Shown piece after piece: positions 44,934-54,268 of a stretch of DNA of 64,000 nucleotides (position 1 is the first letter of the stretch; every line of letters starts with the position of its first letter). Below the pieces are notes generated by a model. That model saw nothing but the letters and a program-made list of their open reading frames with translations, was not told where the DNA came from and ran no database searches. A program made the translations under genes and the position numbers. Source of the stretch: Saccharospirillum sp. (lineage in GTDB: Bacteria > Pseudomonadota > Gammaproteobacteria > Pseudomonadales > Natronospirillaceae); contig JAIUML010000008.1 in the NCBI GenBank assembly GCA_022565595.1, positions 109,415 to 173,414 on the forward strand, read 5' to 3'.

Positions 44934-46130
44934 GTGTACGATATTGTTCTGGTCGGTGGTGGCATCCTCGGGGTGTCTACCGCAATGCAATTGAAGCAAC
45001 GCTTTCCCGACTACCGCTTATTGCTGGTCGAAAAAGAGTCGGATCTGGCCATGCACCAGACAGGCCATAACAGTGGTGTGATTCACGCGGGGGTCTATTA
45101 CACCCCGGGCAGCCTGAAAGCGCGTTTTTGTCTGGAGGGCAACAAGGCAACCAAGGCCTTTTGCACCGAGCACGACATCGCCTTCGATGAATGCGGCAAG
45201 CTGCTGGTGGCCACCAATGCCCTGGAAATGACGCGCATGAAGGCGCTGTGGGAGCGTACCGAGGCCAATGGCCTGGAACGCTATTGGGTGACGGGTGACG
45301 AACTGGCCGAGCGCGAGCCCAATATTCAAGGCGTGGGGGGCATTTTTGTGCCATCCAGTGGTATCGTGGATTACGCTGCTGTGACGCGCGCCATGGGACA
45401 GGTATTTACCGAGGCGGGTGGCGAAATACGGTTGTCGACCGAAGTCATTGGCCTCGAAGAGCGCTCGGATGAAGTGGTGGTAAAAACCACCGGGGGTGAC
45501 CTGCGTAGCCGCTATCTGGTGACCTGTTCGGGCCTGATGTCCGACCGGGTGGTGCGCATGCTGGGCCTGCAACCGAGTTTCACCATTTGCCCTTTTCGTG
45601 GCGAGTACTACCGATTGGCGCCTCGCCACAATGAAGTCGTTAATCACCTGATTTACCCCATCCCCGACCCTGCCATGCCCTTCCTCGGTGTTCACCTCAC
45701 CCGCATGATAGACGGCAGCGTCACCGTTGGCCCCAATGCGGTGCTGGCCTGGAAACGCGAGGGCTACCGCAAGACCGATTTTTCATTCAGCGATGCCCTC
45801 GCAACGATGACCAACCCCGGTGTGTTGAAGGTGCTCAAGCAAAACCTGAAGCCGGGTTTGATCGAGCTGAAGAACTCGGTGTTCAAGAGCGGTTACCTGA
45901 AAGAAGTGCAGAAATACTGCCCGAGCATAGAGCTGAAAGACCTTGAGCCTTACCCGGCCGGTGTGCGCGCCCAGGCGGTGTCGCGCGATGGCAAGCTGGT
46001 CGATGATTTTCTGTTCATGAATACCCGTCGCACCGTCAATGTCTGCAATGCACCCTCACCGGCGGCCACCTCGGCGCTGCCCATTGGTGCGCACATTCAG
46101 CAACAGGTTGCGGAGTTGATGCAGGCATGA
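44934..46130 (+). CDS. lhgO: L-2-hydroxyglutarate oxidase
   Basis: This 398-residue FAD enzyme of the DAO family oxidises L-2-hydroxyglutarate to 2-oxoglutarate at the membrane. It has the FAD-binding GGGILGVSTAMQL (about residues 7-19), the family-typical HQTGHNSGVIHAGVYYTPGS (about 41-60), and a late VRAQAVSRDGKLVDDF segment. The start is GTG at 44934, following AAGGGG. The stop overlaps the next start (ATGA). Confidence 0.93.
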   Translation: MYDIVLVGGGILGVSTAMQLKQRFPDYRLLLVEKESDLAMHQTGHNSGVIHAGVYYTPGSLKARFCLEGNKATKAFCTEHDIAFDECGKLLVATNALEMTRMKALWERTEANGLERYWVTGDELAEREPNIQGVGGIFVPSSGIVDYAAVTRAMGQVFTEAGGEIRLSTEVIGLEERSDEVVVKTTGGDLRSRYLVTCSGLMSDRVVRMLGLQPSFTICPFRGEYYRLAPRHNEVVNHLIYPIPDPAMPFLGVHLTRMIDGSVTVGPNAVLAWKREGYRKTDFSFSDALATMTNPGVLKVLKQNLKPGLIELKNSVFKSGYLKEVQKYCPSIELKDLEPYPAGVRAQAVSRDGKLVDDFLFMNTRRTVNVCNAPSPAATSALPIGAHIQQQVAELMQA

Positions 46131-46747
46131 GCGGTGAGCGCTTTTTGTTTCTGGGCGATTCGGTGACCGATTGCGACCGTGATCGTAACCTCAAGCAACC
46201 CAATCGCCCTGAAGGCCTGGGCAACGGCTGGGTCAACCGGGTAGCAACCGAGCTGTTGTTGAACAATGGCCAACGTCAGGTGTGGAATCGGGGTTACTCC
46301 GGCTGCCGTACCGCCGAATTGCTGGCACAACCGAACTGGATGCCGAATCGTAACGGTCGTTTCAACTGCATTAGCGTGATGATCGGCATCAACGATATCT
46401 GGCACCCTTTCAACCAGGGCGTTGATCACGACCTTGATGCTGTAACCGAGGCTTTTGACGACTTGCTGGCGAGGCTGAAACCACTCTGTGATCGACTGAT
46501 CGTCATGGAGCCACTGGCCATCACCGGGCCTGCGGTAACAGAAGCCTGGTGGCCCTTGCTGGATGAGTTGCAGTCACGTCAGCAGGCGCTTGCGAACAAG
46601 GCAGAAGCAACCTGGCTGGCGTTGCAATCAGGTTTCAAGGCAGGCAGCGAAGCCGCGCCGGCTCTCTGGGCATACGACGGTGTGCACCCTGGAGTGCTGG
46701 GGCATCGCTGGTTGGCCGAGCAATGGTTGGCTGTGTACACGGACTAA
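46127..46747 (+). CDS. SGNH/GDSL hydrolase
   Basis: This 206-residue protein has the four SGNH blocks: FLGDSVTDC (Ser, near residue 11), a Gly in NRGYSGCRTAELL, the Asn in MIGINDIWHP (about 84-93) and D-x-x-H in YDGVHPGVLG (about 184-193). It is an esterase or lipase-like enzyme of unknown substrate, without a signal peptide. Its start overlaps the lhgO stop, so the two are translated together, which suggests a shared pathway. Confidence 0.88.
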   Translation: MSGERFLFLGDSVTDCDRDRNLKQPNRPEGLGNGWVNRVATELLLNNGQRQVWNRGYSGCRTAELLAQPNWMPNRNGRFNCISVMIGINDIWHPFNQGVDHDLDAVTEAFDDLLARLKPLCDRLIVMEPLAITGPAVTEAWWPLLDELQSRQQALANKAEATWLALQSGFKAGSEAAPALWAYDGVHPGVLGHRWLAEQWLAVYTD

Positions 46748-47364
46748 CGCTCTTCCGGGTGTTTGGGCGCAAAGGTAGGCAGGTGCCACCCCCACTGAAT
46801 GGCCGCCATGCGCAAGGCAACGATGGTGACAAAACCGGCAAGGAAGGACAGTGGCTCAGACAACCCAAAAAAGCTCAGCAGCAGATAAACACCAATGCCG
46901 GCCATGGCCGCTGTGGCGTAGATTTCCCGTTTCAGAATCAGCGGTGTATGGACAGTAATGACATCGCGCAAGACACCCCCCATAACCCCGGTCATGGTGC
47001 CCATGATGATCGCCAATAAGGGGCTGAGCTCGGCAGCAATGGCGATTTTGGCGCCACCAATGGCAAACAGCGCCAGGCCCAGAGCATCGGCCGTCAGGAA
47101 GGCCTTTCCGGGCGGCGGTTTGACCCTGAGGTAAAGAGTAGTGAGCACCGCCGCGACGATGATGACCACCAGATAGGTATTGTCCAGAATCCAGAAGATG
47201 GGGTGCCGGTCCAGCAGCAGGTCGCGCAGCGTACCACCGCCAATGGCGGTCAGTGTCGCCACTATAATCACACCGAACAGATCCAGCGCCCGGTCACGAG
47301 CGGCCAGTACGCCACTGGCGGCAAAAACCGCGACACCTGCCAGATCCATATAATAAAGCCACAT
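46744..47364 (-). CDS. TRIC/UPF0126 family membrane channel
   Basis: This 206-residue protein has about seven membrane helices in two repeats. The family marks are GVAVFAASGVLAARDRALD near the N-terminus, TAIGGGTLRDLLL (about 40-52) and TGVMGGVLRDVI (about 127-138). Bacterial TRIC-type proteins form trimeric channels for monovalent cations; their physiological role is unclear. Its end overlaps the converging SGNH gene by four bases. Confidence 0.9.
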   Translation of the reverse strand: MWLYYMDLAGVAVFAASGVLAARDRALDLFGVIIVATLTAIGGGTLRDLLLDRHPIFWILDNTYLVVIIVAAVLTTLYLRVKPPPGKAFLTADALGLALFAIGGAKIAIAAELSPLLAIIMGTMTGVMGGVLRDVITVHTPLILKREIYATAAMAGIGVYLLLSFFGLSEPLSFLAGFVTIVALRMAAIQWGWHLPTFAPKHPEER

Positions 47365-47394
47365 AAAAAGGGAGCCCGGGGATAAAGGGTTATT

Positions 47395-48159
47395 TCAGAA
47401 GCTCTGTACAATACCACGGATCAGCATGCTGAGGCCTGTCAGCAGTAACACCACCATCACCACACGCTCAAACACTTTCAACGAGAGTCGATCGCGTATT
47501 TTCTGCCCGAGTAACATGCCTATCACTGCTGGAATAAAGAGGGCGATGGACAGAAAGCCATCCTGCACCGTCATCAACCCCTGAGAGCCAAGACCAATCG
47601 CCAGCAGAACAGCGCCGGCAAACAACAGAAAGCTGGCCGAGAAAATAAAGGCATCTTTCTTCATGCCACTGGCCAACAGGGTTTGCAACGAGGGAAAACC
47701 ATAAAAGGACGTCAGCCCACCGATCATGCCGCTGGCAAAACCACTGACCGTAAAAATCAGCGTCTTTCGTTCAGGTGCTACATCCCACTTTTTCCGGCTC
47801 TGAGAAACAATGGAAATAACCATCACCATGCCCAGAATCATCGACAACACATTGCTTTCGAGCACCGAGAGTAACTGTACCGAGAATACCATGGTCACCA
47901 ATAGCGTCAGGATCAACGGCCAGATCTCCAGCAGCACGCGCCAGTGCCCCCGATTCTGAAACAACTGCACGATGTTGGTCGCAAAGCCGGACACCAGTAC
48001 CCAGGACATGGCTTGAGTGATGGGAACATTCAACACTATGGTCGAAGCTGGTATCGCAATAAAGGGCATACCAAAGCCGGACAATCCCTTGACCATACCA
48101 GAGAGCACAAAAATAACGGCAAGAAAGGGGACCAGGCTGAGCCAGTCGGCAGTGTTCAT
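47395..48159 (-). CDS. TauE/SafE family permease
   Basis: This 254-residue protein has about eight membrane helices and the family repeat motif (SGMVKGLSGFGMPFIAIPAS and GFASGMIGGLTSFYGFPSL). TauE/SafE proteins export sulfite or related organosulfur ions. A sulfatase gene lies just upstream in the same direction, beyond palindrome I, but with a 276-base gap, so co-transcription is doubtful. Confidence 0.88.
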   Translation of the reverse strand: MNTADWLSLVPFLAVIFVLSGMVKGLSGFGMPFIAIPASTIVLNVPITQAMSWVLVSGFATNIVQLFQNRGHWRVLLEIWPLILTLLVTMVFSVQLLSVLESNVLSMILGMVMVISIVSQSRKKWDVAPERKTLIFTVSGFASGMIGGLTSFYGFPSLQTLLASGMKKDAFIFSASFLLFAGAVLLAIGLGSQGLMTVQDGFLSIALFIPAVIGMLLGQKIRDRLSLKVFERVVMVVLLLTGLSMLIRGIVQSF

Positions 48160-48284
48160 GGTGGCGGTTTCAATCCAGTGTTGTGAGAACTAAAACCGCC
48201 ATTGTCACTGATTGTTATGCTCAGTCACAGGGTATTCGCATGAACGCATCGTTCAGAGTGGTTGCTCCGATAAGGTTGTATTGG

Positions 48285-48420
48285 TCATCAACACCCGCAA
48301 CGGCTGCACGGTAGCCCTCTCTGGGGTCGTCGTGAATCCATCCATGGAGACTAGACCGCAGCCGTCCAGGCTGCGGACTTCCCCAGAGAGGGCTACCGTA
48401 CATCCGTTGCTAGTCAGTGC
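48285..48420 (+). repeat. Structured palindrome, copy I
   Basis: The outer stem GCAACGG/CCGTTGC is perfect and differs from other copies on both sides. The main arms ACGGTAGCCCTCTCTGGGG (48308-48326) and 48381-48399 are perfect. The inner hairpin is ACCGCAGCC/GGCTGCGG. Plus orientation, between the TauE and sulfatase genes. Confidence 0.88.
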
Positions 48421-48435
48421 ACCTGGTTATGCTTC

Positions 48436-50073
48436 TTAAAACACCCCAACAGAATCCGGAATCTTCTGCTCGGGCGGTACGTCGTCGGCATCCCAGTAGC
48501 CGACCAGAATGCCCTGGCGGCGAGACAAGCCATTGGCGGCCTGTTCCATCTCTCGGCTGACGGCGCGGCGGTTGCGCAGACGCGCGCTCCAGTCGAGCAG
48601 TTGGTCGCGCAGCGCCATACGCACCCTGGCGTAGCCGGGGTCGCGGCCGAGGTCGATCAGTTCCTGCGGGTCGTTGTGCAAGTCGAACAGCATGTCCGGG
48701 AAGCCGAGGCAATGCACCAGCTTGTAGCGGCCGTTGAAGGCCATGGTCATGCGTGCCTCCAGTGGGTCGACGCCCAGGGCTTTGGCTACCGGCAATCGGC
48801 CGTAGTCGCCTTCGGACACCAGGATATCCAGCTCATGTCCACTGCGTTGCCCTTCCAACCAGGGCCTCAAAGAGTGCCCTTCCAGACGGTGGTCCGGTGG
48901 GGTGCCACCCAGGCTCTCGATCAGGGTGGGGATGACATCAATGCAACCGACCAGGGCATCGCAGGTAGTGCCTCGGGTGGCGTCGGCACTCGCGCTTGGG
49001 TCGACGATGATCAGCGGCAGCTTGGCCGAAGCTTCGTGGAAGAGGTCTTTCTCGCCGAGCCAGTGATCGCCCAGGTAATCGCCGTGGTCTGCGGTGAACA
49101 CGATTAGGGTATTGTCGGTCAACCCGCGCGCATCGAGATGGGCCATCAGTTCGCCGATCTGATCGTCGATCTCCTTGACCAGACCGTAATAGGCGGGCAG
49201 CACATGACGGCGTTTGGCATCGTCACTCAGCGTGCGAGCCACACTCATCTTCATAAAAGCATCGTAGATGGGGTGCGGGTTGGCACGTTCTGTTTCGGAC
49301 TTCACGGCGTTGTCAAAGTCGGCACCCTGGTACAACTGATGGTAGGGCTCCGGTGCAATATAGGGCCAGTGCGGTTTGATATAGGAGGCATGCAGGCACC
49401 AGGCTTCGTCGCCCAGAGCGTCAATGCTCTCCTTGATGCGCCGCGTCAGGTAGGCCGATTCCGAGTGCTCTTTCGGGATTCGGGTAGGGCGGTGAGCATG
49501 CTTCATATAGAAACCGGAACGGAGGGTGCCGTCCTCGTCTTCGGCGGCGTTGGCCCATTCCAGCCAGGGGTTGTCGCCGGTAAAGCCTTTCTCGCGCAAA
49601 TAGTCGTTGTAGCGCGGCTCTGTTTTCGAATACTTGCCTGCAGGGCCTTCCGGGTGCAGGCCGTCATCGTGCTCGCCCTCGACAAAACCGGCATTGACCA
49701 GTATCTGGCCCTGCTCGGATTCCGGGTCGATGCCGAGTCGCGCCATGCCTTCGAGGTCCGGCTTCATGTGGGTCTTGCCCAGTTGCACCACGCGTCGGTT
49801 CAGTTGCCGCATGTAGTCGGCCAGGGTCCACTCACCCAGTTGAAAGGGCCAGTCGTTCCAGGTCGCGCCATGGGAGCGCACGTGCAAGCCGGTGTAAAAG
49901 GAGGCGCGCGAATTGCCGCAACTGGGGCCCTGGGTGTAGGCGTTGGTAAAACGCACGCCCCGTTCGGCCAGCTTGTCGATATTGGGGGTGTCGATGATGC
50001 GGTTGCCATAGCAGGATAACGCATCCCAGCGCAGCTGGTCGATCATCAGAAAGAGAACATTTTTAGTCGTCAT
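48436..50073 (-). CDS. Sulfatase family hydrolase with unusual catalytic motif
   Basis: This 545-residue protein (ATG 50073) belongs to the alkaline-phosphatase-like sulfatases. Metal-binding residues are in MIDQLRWDAL at the start and FTADHGDYLGDHWLGEKDLF (about 315-334). The catalytic loop reads GPSCGNSRASFYTG (about 51-64). The usual motif is C-x-P-x-R, and here Asn replaces Pro, which may affect conversion of Cys to formylglycine. There is no signal peptide, so it should act in the cytoplasm. It is the last gene of a receptor-TRAP-sulfatase operon and starts 15 bases after the TRAP stop, so a sulfate ester or phosphonate-like substrate may be imported for it. Confidence 0.88.
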   Translation of the reverse strand: MTTKNVLFLMIDQLRWDALSCYGNRIIDTPNIDKLAERGVRFTNAYTQGPSCGNSRASFYTGLHVRSHGATWNDWPFQLGEWTLADYMRQLNRRVVQLGKTHMKPDLEGMARLGIDPESEQGQILVNAGFVEGEHDDGLHPEGPAGKYSKTEPRYNDYLREKGFTGDNPWLEWANAAEDEDGTLRSGFYMKHAHRPTRIPKEHSESAYLTRRIKESIDALGDEAWCLHASYIKPHWPYIAPEPYHQLYQGADFDNAVKSETERANPHPIYDAFMKMSVARTLSDDAKRRHVLPAYYGLVKEIDDQIGELMAHLDARGLTDNTLIVFTADHGDYLGDHWLGEKDLFHEASAKLPLIIVDPSASADATRGTTCDALVGCIDVIPTLIESLGGTPPDHRLEGHSLRPWLEGQRSGHELDILVSEGDYGRLPVAKALGVDPLEARMTMAFNGRYKLVHCLGFPDMLFDLHNDPQELIDLGRDPGYARVRMALRDQLLDWSARLRNRRAVSREMEQAANGLSRRQGILVGYWDADDVPPEQKIPDSVGVF

Positions 50074-50088
50074 ACAGCAGGATTCCAA

Positions 50089-52047
50089 TCAGTCGGTCGC
50101 CAGGGTTGCGATGGGTTCAAGGGTGGCGCGATGCCGCCAAAGGTGAACACCCAACAAGGCAATACCCAGGGATACAGCCAGCACACTGGCCGCGAGGTAA
50201 GGTGAAAGCAGGACAATGGCCAGCACAAAACGCAGGCCGGATTCCGCCAGGCTCAACTGCTGGCGATCGAAACGAGCCAATGCGCTGGTGACCAGGTAAA
50301 GCGCCAGAGCCAGTTGCGCCAGCATCCACAGGTAAGCGCTCAGGCTGAACTGGGCGCCGGCATCGGCGACGGTCAGCATCAACGGGTTGTAGGCGAACGC
50401 AAAGGGAATCAGGAACATCACCATCGACAGGCGCGTACTGGTAATGGCCGTGGCCATGGGTTTACCGCCAGAGATGGACGCCGCCGCATAGGCCGCGATG
50501 GCAACTGGTGGCGTGATTACCGAGGCGACACCGAAGAAGAACACAAACATGTGAGCGGTGAGCAGCTCCATGCCAAAGGCCTGCAAGGTCGGCCCCATGA
50601 CGGCGATAATGGCGATATAGGCTGGCAGGGTGGGCATGCCCATCCCGAGGATAATGCAGCCCAGGGCGGTAATGGCGAGTGCCGCCAGCAGGGAGTATTC
50701 AGACGCGCCCGACAGCACCACAGCAAAGGTGGTGGGAATACCGGTCGACGCCAGCGTTGCCACGATGATACCGACCACGGCAATGGCCATGCTCAGTCGG
50801 GCCACTGTAACGCCGCCTTCAGCGACCGCTTTGAGCAAGCGCATCGGTGCCTGACGCATCTCTGGGTTCAAAAAGCTCAATGGCAACAGCACGAAGATGG
50901 CAGAGATGGAGGCGCCTGCCGGAGACATGCCGCGCACCAGTAACCAGACGATGATCGCCAGTGGGGCGATGATCAGCAGCAGGTTGACCCAGTCCTGGGT
51001 CTGGACCTGTTCCGGCGCTTCATCTTCGACCATGCTGATGCCAAGGCGCCGGGCCTCAAAGTAGACGCCGAGAAACAGGCTGACGTAATAGGCAATGGCG
51101 GGTATCAATACGGCCAGGATCACCGTCAGGTAGGAGACGCCCACATAGTCGGCCATCACCAGGGCAGCGGCGCCCATGATGGGTGGCAGTATCTGCCCGC
51201 CGGCTGAGGCAGATGACTCAACGCCACCGGCAAAATTCTTGCTGAAGCCGCGCTTGCGAATCATCGGAATGGTGACCACACCGGTGCCAACTACATTGGC
51301 GACGGCACTGCCCGAAACAGTACCGAACATGCCTGAAGCCAGGATGGCGGCATAGGCTGGCCCGCCACGAAAGCGTTGCATCAAGCGGAAAGAAATACGG
51401 ATCATCGAGCTGCCCGCGCCGCAACCATCGAGCACGGCACCGAGAATAATAAAGGGCAATACCGTCGACAGAATGACGGCAAAAATGCTGCCGAGAATGC
51501 CGTTATCACTGCCGAACCAGAGGTTGCTGGCGAGCTTGTCCGGTACGTTGCCTCCGGCCGTTTGCATCAGGCCGGGCCAGAGGTGGCCGGTCGCCAGATA
51601 GGTCAGCGCCAGCAAGCCGATGATGGCGATGGGGGCACCCCATAAGCGCCAACAGATCACTGTGGAGACAAAGACAGCGGCCAGAGCGGTGATGGCGTCC
51701 CAGTTGTCAAAAAAGACGATGGAGAACATCATCAAATCGGCAATGACGTAATAGCGGTAGCTGCAATAGAGCGTGATGCCGACCAGTGCCAGGTCAAAAA
51801 TGACGCGCAGCGGGTGCAAGCGCTCTTCAGTCAGCAGCTTCTCGCGCCAGCCGAAAACGACGGCTATAGCGACACAGAGTGCAAAAAAGGTGGGTCGAAA
51901 CCATTCGATTTCAAAGGGGCCAACGCGAGGCAGGTTGCCATAGCCGGGCATGACATTGGCAAGACCAGCCAGTGCCAGAAGCCCGCCGAGCAACAGCAGC
52001 AGCGTATTGATTGGCATGGTTTTAACGGGATAGAAGGGAGAGGACAT
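50089..52047 (-). CDS. Fused TRAP transporter permease (TAXI type)
   Basis: This 652-residue protein (ATG 52047) joins the small four-helix and large twelve-helix TRAP subunits. It has about 16-18 membrane helices, with VFVSTVICWRLWG in the small-subunit part and GMFGTVSGSAVANVVGTGVV, ILGMGMPTLPAYIAI and FFGVASVITPPVA in the large part. The TAXI-type receptor gene lies directly upstream. The two together take up an organic anion using the sodium gradient. The substrate is unknown; linkage to the sulfatase hints at a sulfated compound. Confidence 0.92.
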   Translation of the reverse strand: MSSPFYPVKTMPINTLLLLLGGLLALAGLANVMPGYGNLPRVGPFEIEWFRPTFFALCVAIAVVFGWREKLLTEERLHPLRVIFDLALVGITLYCSYRYYVIADLMMFSIVFFDNWDAITALAAVFVSTVICWRLWGAPIAIIGLLALTYLATGHLWPGLMQTAGGNVPDKLASNLWFGSDNGILGSIFAVILSTVLPFIILGAVLDGCGAGSSMIRISFRLMQRFRGGPAYAAILASGMFGTVSGSAVANVVGTGVVTIPMIRKRGFSKNFAGGVESSASAGGQILPPIMGAAALVMADYVGVSYLTVILAVLIPAIAYYVSLFLGVYFEARRLGISMVEDEAPEQVQTQDWVNLLLIIAPLAIIVWLLVRGMSPAGASISAIFVLLPLSFLNPEMRQAPMRLLKAVAEGGVTVARLSMAIAVVGIIVATLASTGIPTTFAVVLSGASEYSLLAALAITALGCIILGMGMPTLPAYIAIIAVMGPTLQAFGMELLTAHMFVFFFGVASVITPPVAIAAYAAASISGGKPMATAITSTRLSMVMFLIPFAFAYNPLMLTVADAGAQFSLSAYLWMLAQLALALYLVTSALARFDRQQLSLAESGLRFVLAIVLLSPYLAASVLAVSLGIALLGVHLWRHRATLEPIATLATD

Positions 52048-52096
52048 AGGGAAGTACTCCGAGGCAGGGGAGGCGACGCCTCCCCTGATCAATCAA

Positions 52097-53119
52097 TCAG
52101 TCGGCGCTGACCAGACGGGCCGGAATGTCAATGCCCTGTTCTTCGTAGTAGCGTTGGGCACCCGGGTGCAGCGGTGCGTTGATGCCATCGAACGGATCAT
52201 CCGCGCTGATGTTGCGCAGCAAGGCATTGGAGGCCTTCAGTGCATCGATGTTGTCCCAGTAGGCCTTTGCCATTCGATAAGCCAGGTCGTCATCCATGTT
52301 CTTGTTGACGCCCATGTACATGATGTTGGCGGCGGTGATCAGGCTCTGGTCGCTGTTGACCTGGCCCTGATAGGTACCGGCCGGGATGACCGTATGCGAC
52401 ATGGCGGCCTCATCGGTATAGCGGACCCATTGCGGCGTGCCAATGACGGAATCCGGGATGCCCAGGATACGAATCGGCCGTTGCAGGCTCATCTCGTTGA
52501 TGGATTGCTGGCCCACAGGGGCAGACAACACCAACACATCGTATTGGCCATCCTGAAAACCCTGAACCGCAGAGCCCCAGGGCGCACGCACGGCACGGTA
52601 ATCGTCGTCCGTCAAACCCGAAGCGACTTCGATCATGCCCATGATCTGCATGTTGGCAGCACCGGCTGGCGGGCCGACGTAGATGCGTTTGCCACGGATG
52701 TCGTCCCAGTCTTCAATGCCATTGTCCGCCCAGGTGATGGCGTGATAGGTACTGCCGGGCAGGCCCGTGATCGAGCGCACGTTCAGCGCCAACGCCTTGG
52801 CTTGCTCGGATTGACTGGCGTAAGGGCCAACGCCGTTGCGCATGGCGCTGAAGGCGGGGGGTGGAATGACTGCGGAATCCAATTGGCCGGCGCCGATCAT
52901 CATCACAGAGCGCGTCAGCGTCTGGCCGAGCACCACCTGGAGGTTGATGCCTTCGCGGCTGGCGTACTGGGCGTAGGCCTGAGGCACCATGCCGGTAATG
53001 GATGCGGCTCCGCCCGCGTCCATTTGAATGTTCTGTGCCTGACTGAAACTGGCACCCATCGCCATCAAGGCAGTAGCGGTAATGCTACGAATAAACCGTT
53101 GGTTGAAGGGCACTTTCAT
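52097..53119 (-). CDS. TAXI family TRAP receptor (periplasmic binding protein)
   Basis: This 340-residue protein starts at ATG 53119 after GAGGTAACC; earlier starts are less well placed. A signal peptide runs to about residue 28 (ATALMAMGASFSQA). The fold region fits TAXI receptors (GTMPQAYAQY-like segment GMVPQAYAQYASREG and LRGKRIYVGPPAGAANMQI-like DIRGKRIYVGPPAG). It delivers the ligand to the fused permease encoded next. Confidence 0.9.
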   Translation of the reverse strand: MKVPFNQRFIRSITATALMAMGASFSQAQNIQMDAGGAASITGMVPQAYAQYASREGINLQVVLGQTLTRSVMMIGAGQLDSAVIPPPAFSAMRNGVGPYASQSEQAKALALNVRSITGLPGSTYHAITWADNGIEDWDDIRGKRIYVGPPAGAANMQIMGMIEVASGLTDDDYRAVRAPWGSAVQGFQDGQYDVLVLSAPVGQQSINEMSLQRPIRILGIPDSVIGTPQWVRYTDEAAMSHTVIPAGTYQGQVNSDQSLITAANIMYMGVNKNMDDDLAYRMAKAYWDNIDALKASNALLRNISADDPFDGINAPLHPGAQRYYEEQGIDIPARLVSAD

Positions 53120-53241
53120 GGTTACCTCATTCATTGTTGGTGTTGTCGAGTGTTTAAAGAGTGTGCAACATCCAATCATATTCGTATAATTCTTATTTAG
53201 ATTCTAAAACAGTCATAAATGTATACATAAAGGCCTTTGTT

Positions 53242-54138
53242 ATGGAGCCAAAACACCTGATGCAACTGGCGGCCATTCTCGACAGCGGTTCGATCAACGC
53301 CGCAGCCGTGCAGCTGAATGTCACCCAGCCTACCCTGACCCGCAATATTCAGACACTGGAGATGCAGGCCGGTGGCTCGCTCTTTACCCGCAGCCGCCAT
53401 GGCGTGAAACAAACCTCACTCGGTGCGACCCTGGCGAGAGAGGGGCGGTTGATCGCCAAGGCCGTCTGGACGGCGCAACAGGCCGCTATCCGCCATAACC
53501 TGGGCATGAAACAGGAGTGGCGCATCGGCGTGGGGCCCTTGATCTCCAATGTCCTGATGCACAGCGTCTCTGCCCGCTTTTTACAGAATCACCCGGAATT
53601 GTCCATGCTGATTCGGGTAGACACACCGTACCGGCTGATCGAACAGATGCAGAACGAGGAGCTGGATCTGGTGATCTCACCCAAGGTCATCTCCGCCACC
53701 ACAGGCCTGACCAGTGAACGGGTGTTTGAGGATCAACTGGCGGTCTTTGCGTCAAGCTTGCACCCACTGGCGGCCCGAATGGACTTGACCCTCGAGGATT
53801 TGAACCACCAGTCCTGGATCAACGTAGGTACCTATGCCCGTTTTGGTGAATCTCCTGCGGAACGTTTGCAGCGGGCGGGTGTTACCCATTTCAGCACTCC
53901 GGTCGCCCTCGCGGGTGATGCCATCGTTTGCTTGCAGTTACTGAAGCGCGGCGAGCATCTCAGTCTTTTGCCTCGTCGATTGATGCGACTCGTGCAGGAC
54001 GACTATGGGCTTGTCGAACTGCCGTTGGCGCTGGACTTTGGTAGAAGGGACATTTACTTCTGGTACAGGACGGACAATCAGCATTCCGTTTTGATACAGC
54101 AGATGCGAGAGGCGGTCGGCATCGAGTTGTCCCTTTGA
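53242..54138 (+). CDS. LysR family transcriptional regulator
   Basis: This 298-residue regulator starts at ATG 53242. It has the N-terminal helix-turn-helix (MQLAAILDSGSINAAAVQLN, TQPTLTRNIQTLE; about residues 6-45) and the LysR substrate domain. It is divergent from the TAXI receptor gene with 122 bases between, the classic layout for a LysR regulator of its neighbour. The long upstream extension of the frame is unlikely to be translated. Confidence 0.92.
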   Translation: MEPKHLMQLAAILDSGSINAAAVQLNVTQPTLTRNIQTLEMQAGGSLFTRSRHGVKQTSLGATLAREGRLIAKAVWTAQQAAIRHNLGMKQEWRIGVGPLISNVLMHSVSARFLQNHPELSMLIRVDTPYRLIEQMQNEELDLVISPKVISATTGLTSERVFEDQLAVFASSLHPLAARMDLTLEDLNHQSWINVGTYARFGESPAERLQRAGVTHFSTPVALAGDAIVCLQLLKRGEHLSLLPRRLMRLVQDDYGLVELPLALDFGRRDIYFWYRTDNQHSVLIQQMREAVGIELSL

Positions 54139-54268
54139 CAGTTAAAGATTGCTGCTTCACTCAACCTTGCCCCTATCGTCTAGTGGACTTCGATATAAAA
54201 AATGAGGGAAACTTGGATTAGAAATCGCTTATGCTGATCTGTAGCGAGCCATAAAGGATGGAGAAGCA

